A stretch of 64,000 bases of DNA from Acridotheres tristis (taxonomy: Eukaryota; Chordata; Aves; Passeriformes; Sturnidae). Location of the stretch: assembly GCA_037013685.1 (NCBI GenBank), contig CM072897.1, positions 16,228,643-16,292,642 on the forward strand, given 5' to 3'. Position numbers and translations under genes: made by a program. Shown here in pieces: positions 52,271 to 62,330 of the stretch (the first letter of the stretch is position 1; each line of letters starts with the position of its first letter). A model generated the notes under the pieces. The model was not told the origin of the DNA. It saw nothing but the letters and a program-made list of their open reading frames with translations, and ran no database searches.

Positions 52271-52299
52271 CATGCATACGTGTACATGTGTATGCATGC
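52271..52299. repeat. Alternating purine-pyrimidine inverted repeat (Z-DNA-prone)
   Basis: All 29 bases alternate pyrimidine and purine. Nine-base arms CATGCATAC and GTATGCATG pair exactly around a ten-base loop. Alternating CA/TG and TA steps of this kind can adopt left-handed DNA under supercoiling, and the arms could form a hairpin. Confidence 0.88.
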
Positions 52300-52943
52300 T
52301 TCTGTTTATGCACAATCCCAGAGGAGATGCAAGGATTTGGAGGGTGGGGCAGCAGGGAGAGTTTCAATTGCATAGTGTTACACAACCATATTGCCAACGT
52401 TGAGTTTTATTTTTAACTCAAGGATGGAGAATTATCACATGCCAGTTAAAAACCTGTGACTTATGGATAGCTTTAAGGACATACTAGAATGCATGAACAC
52501 TAACAGCAATCATATAGATGAGCTTGACTATACACAGATCATGGAATGGATATCCTAGATACTAATTCAATTCCCCTTCTTAAAGGCAAATCTTTAATTC
52601 TTATGGTTTGAGTAAATTGCTGGAGCAATAGTAAAGCTGAAAAGCTTTAATTCTGTCTATAATTTAAGGCAGATTTTGGACCAATATCCTGAGTCTATAT
52701 CACAGCTCTGCAACCACAAAACAGACCTTAAAAGCTACCTGCTCAAGAAATATGCTCTACATCTTGATAGAGAATTTATCATAATCTTCTGTCTTCCTAA
52801 CCATACAGGCAGTTTCTGTTTTCCCAATCGTACAAAACTGTGAACATAACATACCCACTCTCTTCCTCAACAATGTCCTTTACTCCTAAAATAACAGTGC
52901 TGCAGTGAAAAGGAAAAACCAGAAAAGGGAAATAACGAAAACT

Positions 52944-53055
52944 ACAAAAAACCTCAACAACGACTACCAACTAACCAACAAAAATAAAAAAAATACCCAA
53001 AAAACCCAACAAAGAAAGCTCAAAACAAACAAACAAAAATGCACAAAAAACCCAA
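52944..53055. repeat. A-rich / (CAAA)n low-complexity region
   Basis: A-dominated DNA with ACCAAC, CCCAAAAAACCC and ACAAACAAACAAA patches. It is a simple repeat region with no attached element. Confidence 0.8.
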
Positions 53056-53735
53056 GCTAAAGCATTTCTTTGGCATTTTGCTTCCTGGCAAGAGAGATAT
53101 TCAAGTAAGCCAAAAGAAGCATCTGGATTTGAAGTCAATATTGCACCAGAATATATGAAATCACCAATGCAGAAAAGTACAATGCCTAGATTACTAGAGG
53201 AAAACGATTATTTATGGGGTACAATAGCAAGAAAAGTTTGTTTTTCTTTATTCTCCAGTGCTTAGTGAGTTCTGTTGGCAGCTTCTCCTTAGTCGCTCCC
53301 CATAAGCTTGCTTGCATACTTATTGCATCTGCTTCTCATTTAATGACCATTGTTTTGGTCTGTCAGAACAACTACGACAAGTATCCAAATCTACAAGATT
53401 AGGCAAATATTTTGACAATACTGTGTGTCTCATTTTCTTGGAGAGAAAGAATAAAGAGGATTTTCACTTTTCACATAACTTCACTGGAGCTCTTAATCAA
53501 AATGCTACAGAGAATCAAACAGCAGATTGAACATACTTCTAGTGACAAAATAAAGCATGCCATTTTGTTTCCCAGAGCTTGCCAATTCGCTGCACATTGC
53601 TATCACAAGAACTCAAACACAAGACTTTAAAATATCATTCACATCACATGGCAGCTGTTTCTAAGCTGAGAAACCAACAGAGCCAGGGAGCAGCAAATGA
53701 CAACTAAATGGTAATGTAGGCTATCAGGAGGCTCT

Positions 53736-53778
53736 GGAGGGGAAAAGGAAAAAAAAAGGAAAGAAAGGAAAAAAAAAG
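53736..53778. repeat. 43-nt uninterrupted purine tract
   Basis: Every base from 53736 to 53778 is A or G, built of GGAAA-like units and A runs. Long homopurine tracts can form triplex (H-DNA) if they have mirror symmetry; this one is partly symmetric around GGAAAGAAAGG. Confidence 0.92.
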
Positions 53779-54845
53779 CTAGTACCAACCCTAGGCTTTT
53801 ACCCTGGGAGTGCTGGTCATTCTCTCTGTTGAGGTTTTTGTTTGACTCACTGCAATAGCAAATATTCATAAAATGTAAGTTCACATCCAGATCCTAGACC
53901 TCAAGTCTCATGTCAACACTAATATTCCAAGTAGGACCCTGGGTGTATTCTAAAGGTAAATACAACCAGCCCCAACTCAAACCATTACAGACTGTAAATC
54001 AGGCCTGGATCAAGCAGAGCTACAATTTATATATATTACTAGAGGATCTGAACTCTAGGAAGTGTATTGAGAAGCCAGCAGTAGCAGTGGCTTGGCAGTC
54101 AAGGAGGAGAGCTCACTTAACACACTCACTGAGAGGCAGGAAAGGAAATGCTCTATAGAGGGATGGAAACCAGGGCGACACGTCTTACAAGGAATTGCTG
54201 TCTCACAAATCTTACGTTTTGTTCAGCTTTTTGGGGGCTGCTTTACTCACATGTCCCTCCAAGGTCTAATTCTTCTGGAGCTCTGAGTTTAGACCAGCTG
54301 CAAAGCAGTCAACAAGTTAAACATCTGAAATGGCAAATAAGGAGAGTCCTCCGTGCTATTGCCTCTGACAGGCCACTTGCTATGCTGTCAGGGAAAAGAA
54401 ACCACTTGGGACAAGGTGACCTAGTGGCCTCTGTAAGAAACATCCCATTAAGGACCCAAACACACGAGGAAATTTGTTAAACTATGATCTTGCTTTTACT
54501 TGCAGTTCAAAGAGCTCATCTGGGAAATCAAAAACAGAAAGGTCTTTCTCCTCACAGAATTTCAGAACCACCTCTGTTCAGCTTGTAAATCCTTCTACTC
54601 TGCTTCTGGCAGGGAAAGAAATATTTACTGTAAGGAGATGGCTTCGTTTGGTACTTCCCACATTTTCTGAACCAACTGACAGCTATTTTAGACATACATG
54701 AAAAATCTTCTGCTCTGAACATTTCACAGCCAGACAAGAATATATATAAGAATACACACAACTTCCTTTTGTGCTTCTTTTACACCTTTCCACCTTCATT
54801 ACAAGAGAGCTTTTAATTAAAAGAGCTCACCTATCCACGGAAAGC

Positions 54846-54861
54846 AAAAAAAAAAAAAAAA
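54846..54861. repeat. (A)16 homopolymer
   Basis: An uninterrupted run of 16 A, no element attached. Confidence 0.95.
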
Positions 54862-55980
54862 GACTATAGAAAAAATTTCCTGTATTTTTCCCATTGGATG
54901 GTTGGTGTTACCTCAACAGCAACTTGGGAAACACATACTGGGCAGCACAGTTGGCAGTCACAACTTTCTGTGATTCCAGAAAGTATCTGGTGCAAGGGCT
55001 TGAGTGAGGACAAAAAATCATCCTCTCAGTCAATCGTTGTCATCACACATGACAAGCCAGTTGGTCACTGGTTCCATCAGCCACACTTTGATCACATTTC
55101 TGTGGAACAGTCAGGTCAAAAGAGACTGTCTTAATATTTAGAAACAATTTCTACATCAAGTGTGTGGTATGCCAGATATTGGAATTCACAGAACTTGGGA
55201 TAAATCTGCACCAACCTTTAACACCAATGCACAGAAAACATAGTCTTCTGACCAACTACCAGAACCTTAAAACTTCAGAAATGGTTGATGTGTTCAGGCA
55301 GGCTGTGCAAGCCAGGACTGCTGGAGCAGCTGGAAAGGGTCCAGCCCTCATTTCCCCCTTCCTTTGTGTCCAGCACAGCTATGCCAACCTCTCAACCACA
55401 GGGAGCCCAGAGTTTCAGCTTACAGGCTGGGGTGTTGTGCTGTCGGGTTTAGCTTTTTTTTTGTTTAGGGGGAGGTATGTGGTGTTTGGGGGTTTTGTCA
55501 GTTTATTTTTAAAGAGATGACAGACATTATTTGGGTATGTTTGCACCTTCCAGTCTTATTTAATGATACTTTTGTCTTAGTGACAGGTCAAGTGAGTAGA
55601 TGAAGTAGTGGAGCTCCCTTGGCTATTCTTCCTTAACTTTTACTGATATCACTGAGTCACTGCAATGCAAGACCAGAAAAGTCAGAGATGATTCAGCCTT
55701 AGATCTGGCTCCTGCTCTCTTTCACATGGTGCCCTTCTGCTACCATAACACAAACGGAATGATTTAAAAAAGAGAGGCTGACCTCTTCCAGTATAAACAC
55801 TCCTTCTGTTTGGCCAGTTTCCCGACAAAACAATTTTTTCTCTGATTTCACTGAATTTTGCATCGCCATCATGCCTGTCTTTTTACTGCATTTGGCTCTT
55901 ATCTGTCCATCTCCATTGTTTTTCTGCACAGGATTTTAATGATTTCTTCAAAGAACGCTGGTAAGCATAACAATCTTCCC

Positions 55981-56810
55981 CTTCCTTTCAAATTAACACA
56001 TGCCTAATGTCACTCTGTTTTTCTACCAAAGATAAAGGACACATTGAACTTTTTTTCTTCCTCCAATCAAGTGTTTTCCCCATGGCAATACTTGATCACT
56101 TTATCTTTCTGGTGCCCACTATCTTTTCTTCCTGTCTACTCTATTCCTTTGTCTTCTCTTTTGACTCTGATCCAAGCCAAGCCTTAATCTTTTCTGTATT
56201 AGAAATACTGATTTAACTCACTATTAGCACCTTAGTGCTCACAGATTTTTACTGCCAAGAACTCTTGCCCTCGTGCACTACAGGAACTGCAAAATGAATT
56301 CTCTGTCATATGGACCAAGCCTGGAATCAGTGCAGACTCTGATCCACAATTCAGAATCAATACTTTGCAGTTCCTCTCCTCAACCTGTCAGCCATCTTCA
56401 GTGTAACCAACTGTGCTACTTACCCTTCAATAACATCCTTCCTTCAGCTCCCAGGTTTGGTTTTTACTCATGCATCTTGTTTTTTCGACACTCATTTGCA
56501 TTCTCTTGGAAATCCCCTATCTTTCCATGGGCTTACACAGCACTGCTCATTTCATTCACAACATATATTTAGCCACCTGATCTACCAATTTCTTAACACC
56601 ATCTCCATCCATCCTACTCTCTCTGCTTATGGCTGCACTGCCACAAATTCATCTCTCACCATCTCCCTTTCCAAGCTGTTCCATTGCCTCTTACATAGTT
56701 CACTACAGACAAACACCAGGCTCATATCTCACACTGCCAATGGTAACACAGCATCTTATTTCACTTACCCTGGGTTTACAATAATAGTAAGGCCCTGGGT
56801 GTAAATCCTG
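55981..56810. other. Pyrimidine-rich, G-poor stretch
   Basis: The plus strand is rich in C and T and notably short of G for about 800 bp, with phrases such as CCATCTCCATCCATCCTACT. Open plus-strand frames (56007-56216, 56273-56572, 56457-56804) follow from this and encode Ser/Phe/Leu/His-rich reads that match nothing known. It could be an old insertion or a region with strand-biased mutation. Confidence 0.5.
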
Positions 56811-59800
56811 TATAGATTCATGGCTTCATCAAGAAGTTGTGTCTTAATAGTGAACAAGGGTTTTTCACAAGTCAGAAAGCAGAGTTTGGCAGCTCAGCTG
56901 CCTGCAGGTGTACAGAACTTGCTCAGAATTAGTTACAGGAAGAGGAAAAAGCTACAAAATTCTGAACATATAGGGCTAAAGAAATTCTTAAAAATGCAAT
57001 TATGTCACTAGCATTGAGGAGACTCTAAAACCATAGTACCTTGTAAGTGAAACTTCAGCCACATCCCATCAACAATTTTGTCAATGGGCCACAAATTCCA
57101 TTTTTTCTTCTACATCTCATCTAGTACTTCGATGTGTATTGGACAGCCTGTCTCATCTAGGATAAACAATCTCACCTTCCTAGAAAGAAGCTGCTGATTT
57201 TTGCTTCCTCCATAATTGCTTTCATGATCGTGGTTACATACTCTTCCTGGTGGCTTTCAACCACAGAAGTCTTCCTCCCAGATTAAATATCAGTAATAAC
57301 AGAGAGAGAGACAAAAAAGAGGAAGGATTGCCCAGTGGCTTTTCAGCAAACTGACTTCAACTGGGACATCTTACAAGTAATTTCCACTTTTTCCTCAGGT
57401 AACTGTTACTTTATATTTTCCCTTATACTGTCTTTAAAAAAACACCTCCTTAAATATTTAATATTCCCCTCTATAGGTTTCATCACAAATTTCACCTTAA
57501 TTTTTCTCATTTCACTCATGTTCAGGATTTTTGTTTATTAAGTTGTGGTTTTTTTAAAAAATCATATATTTATGAGTGTACTTTTTCAGAGCACATCTTT
57601 AAACACATTAGAGAGATAGGTGTTATTTTCATGCTAAAAGCAATAAAACTCTAACACATATTTAAAACCATCACAAAAGATGGAGCAAAACCAGAAGCTG
57701 AGTAACGTAGCTGTCCCTGAATTCCCTGATTTCTAACTGATTAATGACTGGTATGCAGAAATCCCTATTGACTTCCTGTGCATATACCAGTAAATAAAGG
57801 TTTTTTCATGTTGAATACAGCAAACAGGTTTTAAAATCATGATGCAACTTTAACACTGTAATACTGCTATCAAGAGCACTCCTGGCATTTGGAATTAATT
57901 TTATAGTATGACACCAAACCACAGTATAACAAAAACTGTGTTTCTGAGTGTTCCTTTATTTTCAGGCATCTGGGTACAGCTGAACATTTTCAGATTGTTT
58001 CTAATAAAAATGTAACATGCTCTGGACAACAGAATCTTCAAAGCTTTCATTTGTAAAAGGGGAAAAAAAGGTGTTGGAAGCAGTTTCAAAGCATCCATTT
58101 CTCTGTACTTGTTTTTGTGACAGGAGAGTGCACAGACTTGGTCAATCACAGGAAATTATTTGTAAATCTCGGGGGCTGGGAAGGCATCTAGACAGCTCTG
58201 TTAAAATGCCAGAAATGCATAACACAAATTTTGCTGCAGCTTTTCTTCCCATGCATGTTCTGAAGCACATTATTCTTCTATGGCCAACTTAGAAAATTTT
58301 TCCTGAAAAAGCTTCTCTTTTCCCTACATCTTGTTTCCTATTAAAGGAGATTTTGTTTGAGTGGTTTTAAAGAAACTTTACAAAATAGTTTCACTTTGGA
58401 AAGACCACACAGAAGCCCCCACGTTCACCTGAGTAGTTTTGGAAGCACCAGCATTAAGGAAGTCTGTCCTTATTTATGTTGACATTTCCACTATTAGTAT
58501 TGATCAGCTTTGTTATCTGTGACGCTAAATGTGCCTGAGAAGTAGAAAATTAGGGGACATTCAAGGTACTTTCCTTAAGTAAAGGAGGCAATGTGTAGAG
58601 TGTTTACCTCACATGTGCTTTCACAGAGTCAGTTTAGAATAGTTTAGCTTCAGATTCTATTTGTCATATGATATGATGTTAACCTATAGTTACCTGTGTC
58701 CCTTGATCAAACTCTAACAGGTTCAAATTCTACTGGTTTTTGCTCTAAATTTATTTTTATAGGGACTGCACTACATCATTGAGAGATTCTGGCAAACTAA
58801 GACATGATAGTGCCATCCACAGAAAAGCAAACAAAAAAGCAAAGGTAAAATCTAAAACCTCCTTTACAGGCTGAGCTATTTGACTTAAGAAGTCCCCAGC
58901 CATACAGCCATTGAAAACTTTTGACAAAAGTACAGTCTGGAAGGATATGTGGACAGGTGATTGCTGTGACAGTTAGTTGGTGTCCTTCCCATCTGAATCT
59001 CATTTAGCTGAACTTGAACCTCAGCAAGAACAAAGCAAGTACAGCCAAATTCCACAGGTATCAACACTGAATTTGTCAAGCTGCTTGTGTGAGCAACTCC
59101 GCATCCCAAGTGAGAACAATTCCTGACACCACTCATGCAAATGCTTCACTCTAAGAACTCCTCATAGATAATAATTTTTGCTATGGGCTACATAGAAATT
59201 TTTAATGCAAAAAGCAGGAGCAGATGGTGTACCTAAACATGACCTCTTCACTGTAGGAAGGAAAAGCAGCAAGCTTGCCCTCAGTGTTGTTCTCACCTCC
59301 TCCATGCTGCTCCAGAGAAGGAGAGGATGTCTGGCTGGGCTTGGTGTTGCCTGTTGTCTTTATATCACATTCATTGCCAAGCTGAAACAAGCATTTCTAA
59401 AGCAAACACTTCTCTTTCCAGCAGGATTAATGCTAAGAGGGTTTGACTTTAGGCTGTCTAGTAAGATCCAGAAAATATAGTCTCCATTTTTCACTTTCCT
59501 GTTTCTAAGTCTGTTTCTTCTCATTTCAAGAACACTTTGGAGCAAGAGTCAGGGGAGGGAAGTCCTTCAATTTTTAACAGGCATGGAAGAAAAAAATTAC
59601 CTGGAAACCTGATCTGTTTTCCCACTGACCTGTAGCATTTTTTTGGCCACGTTGCTTTGTGTATCAAAGCAAAAGGAGAATCAAAGCAAAGAAATGTAAG
59701 GCATAGAGCAGTACACATCACCAGAGTTTGGGGTACTCACCAGCACACACAGAAATACATATCTGGGAGTATTATCAGGCCAGAAGTGATAAGGAAGAGA

Positions 59801-60107
59801 AAAATGGAGAGATCAAACTTTCAGGACACATTTTTAAAAAAATCACCAAAACAACGACAAAAAAACCACCAGAAAACCAAAACAAAGACCAATATGGACA
59901 AAGGACACGCACAGGAAGAGCTATGTTTTCCACTAGGAATGCTTTTATTTTCACACGATGTGAGAAGAGCTACTTTTCCTCCTGCAAAAATCTCCAGTGC
60001 ATCAAATCCAGGGAGCCAAACCTGCTTGTGGTTATTCTGCTCAAGAAGCAGGAACTGCTCATCTGCACAGCTTCAGAATTTCTCTAGTTCCAGGCTGTGG
60101 GCGAGTC

Positions 60108-60115
60108 TGACGTCA
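60108..60115. promoter_or_regulatory. CRE palindrome TGACGTCA
   Basis: A perfect CREB/ATF site, extended to the 10 bp palindrome CTGACGTCAG. It is isolated in ordinary DNA with no CpG island or TATA box nearby, so function is doubtful. Confidence 0.25.
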
Positions 60116-61110
60116 GTCCCAGTGTGAGCCATAAAAATCCCCTTCAACAACCAGCACTCTCCTGTGTGGGAAGCCTACAGCTTTATTTTAAGCAAGGACC
60201 CAAGATTACCCTGGTGCTTTCTCACAATATTTATCGTAGATCTAGGGATGGGACTGAACCCCCAGGACACGCATGTGTGTCCATCTCAGATATTTCCATG
60301 TCATCTCCACGTGGAGAATGGTACATTCTAAAGGGATGTTTGCACAAAGCTCCACCTTCAATCTACTCTAGGATCACCACTGTTGTCCACTGTCTCAACA
60401 TAAATGTTTCTGCTAGAATAAAGAAATTTTATCTTCACAGTGAAAATAAATGTGGCATTTGTGCAATACTCTGACAATGGGGGGTCCTTGGAAAAAAAAA
60501 AAATCTTCATTTCTTGTTATAGGCAAGTTATCTCCAGTCCTCTATATATTTCATGCACAGCCCTGGCATCTATTTTACCCACACTACTCTGATTTTCTAG
60601 AAGTATTTTGACGAGAGATCCTGGAAGAGACTTTTTTATTTTCCTAGGTGGCCAGAATGAGTTTCAAGCTACGTTAAAAGCAGTAACAATAATGCCACCA
60701 CAATCTCTCACAGCATCTTCCCTTAAAAATGAAGTTGAAGCCATGCTTTCTTTTTAAACAGCAGAAATTTTTAAAATAACTGTCACTGCACTTGAAAACA
60801 CCTAATTGAGGCAATTAAGTATGAATACAACCCATACACAATGATACAATCCATATCTATTATTTAAAATAAGCCTATTGCCTGGTTAACTTCTAAATCA
60901 TAACTCATTCTTGTAAATTGAAACCCACATTTTATTCTTAGAAACCTCCCTACCACTTCACTTAAAATCAGTGCTGAGAAATCAGGGTGTCTGCAAACAC
61001 ATGCTGGTTTAGAGAAGTGAATTGGCACATCACAGTGCAATGAGTTTACTTGAAAAATAGACACACATCATTTGCTGAGGATTTTCTTCCAGACAAAAGA
61101 CATTCTAATT

Positions 61111-61206
61111 AAAAAAAAAAAAAGACAAAACAAAACAACAAACAAAAACAAAACAACAACCCCCCCAAAAAACCACAAAAACAAACAACAAACAAACAAA
61201 CAAAAC
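61111..61206. repeat. A-rich / (CAAA)n-(CAA)n tract
   Basis: About 95 bp of A and C only, apart from a single G near the left end: A13, then ACAAA and CAAACAAACAAAC units with a CCCCCCC block in the middle. Confidence 0.93.
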
Positions 61207-61659
61207 ACCTCAGAGTAAACTTAACTGAGATCCATCTATTTCTCTCATACAGTCCAACCCATACTTCAATTTCTACCAAAGGAAACGAACACAGAAACCA
61301 TCATATACCTTTTAAAGGTTCCCCGACCAGTTTCATAAATAAAAACCAAGAGAAGCCCCAGATCAACAATATGTTTAACTGGTAGTGAATTTTAAACACA
61401 AACTTCATAGCACTATCCTTCATTTCACTATTGAAAACACTTAAACTCTTGCTTAAAACATGAGCACCTACTAGATATAAAGTGCTTCATTTAAATTTGA
61501 ATTATATACTGGCATAAATTGCAAAAGGCTGAAACAGACTTTCACAGGAGCCTCATTACTCAACAGGCAGATTAAGGGAAGTGCCTGGTTAAACAAGATT
61601 TGAAGAAGCTTCGAAAAAATTTCCATTTTTTCCCCCCTCCAAGTAAGCAAAACGTTCAG

Positions 61660-62330
61660 GTTTGTGCTGGCAGCGCCCTGGCAGGAGCAGCCGGGCTTGG
61701 CCGGGACGAGCCGAGCCCAACTGAGCCGAGCCCAACCGAGCCGAGCCGAGCCCAACCGAGCCCAACCGAGCCGAGCCGAGCCCGACCGAGCCCAACCGAG
61801 CCGAGCCGAGCCCGGCCCGAGCCCAACCGAGCCGAGCCGAGCCCGACCGAGCCCAACCGAGCCGAGCCGAGCCCGACCGAGCCCAACCGAGCCCGGCCCG
61901 AGCCCAACCGAGCCGAGCCGAGCCGAGCCGAGCCCGGCCCGAGCCCAACCCGAGCCCCGGGAGCGGCCCATGGATGAAGTGTCAGGAAGGCGCTGTAGGA
62001 GCCCGGCACGGCGTGTCCGGGACGCGGGGCTGCTCCAAAGGCGGCTCGGGCGCTGCAGGCCGGGCAGTGCACCAGGGTGGCTGTGCCACCTAGTGATGCT
62101 TGCCATGTACTGTCGGAGCCCAGCGCGGCGGCCGAGCCTGGCACGGCCCGGCTCCAGCGCTCCCGCAGCCGCTCGGGGCACTGTCGCAGCGGCACGAAGG
62201 GAACAGGAGCAGGGCAGCCCCTCTCCTGCAGCTCCCGAGCTACAGAAACAGCCCTTGGGCTTCGCAGCCGCCGAGCGTGTCCCAGCAGGTGCACAGGACA
62301 GCCTCCAGCAACCGCGAGCAAGGAGCGACC
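61660..62330. promoter_or_regulatory. CpG island containing a pentamer tandem array
   Basis: GC- and CpG-rich DNA begins near 61660 and ends near 62330, with AT-rich DNA on both sides. The left 250 bp is the tandem array at 61706-61958; the right 370 bp is ordinary island sequence. Stops are almost absent, so long frames run on both strands (minus 61471-62340, plus 61664-62380), but their peptides are dominated by the array and match no protein I know. A promoter role is inferred from the non-repeat half. No TATA box is visible, and direction is unresolved. Confidence 0.5.
61706..61958. repeat. Nested GAGCC pentamer array with 30-31 bp higher-order units
   Basis: The whole interval is built of 5 bp words (CCGAG, CCCAA, CCCGA, CCCGG). 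They are organised into 30-31 bp higher-order units that begin CCCAACCGAG: 61761-61790, 61791-61821, 61822-61851 and 61852-61881, followed by a 21 bp short unit (61882-61902) and a 41 bp long unit (61903-61943). Units end in either CCCGACCGAG or CCCGGCCCGAG. Since 5 is prime to 3, all frames cycle through the same residues and stay open on both strands, which explains the EPSRA- and GLGSA-type peptides. Confidence 0.93.

Larger units (their letters stand above)
50840..55980. other. Non-coding stretch with low-complexity tracts
   Basis: AT-leaning DNA holding an alternating purine-pyrimidine palindrome at 52271-52299, A/CAAA-rich tracts at 52944-53055, a pure purine tract at 53736-53778 and an (A)16 tract at 54846-54861. 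No gene or dispersed repeat family was recognised. Confidence 0.55.
56811..61659. other. Non-coding stretch, no gene recognised
   Basis: AT-leaning DNA, with an isolated CRE palindrome at 60108 and a long A/CAAA tract at 61111-61206. No dispersed repeat family or convincing exon was seen. Confidence 0.55.
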
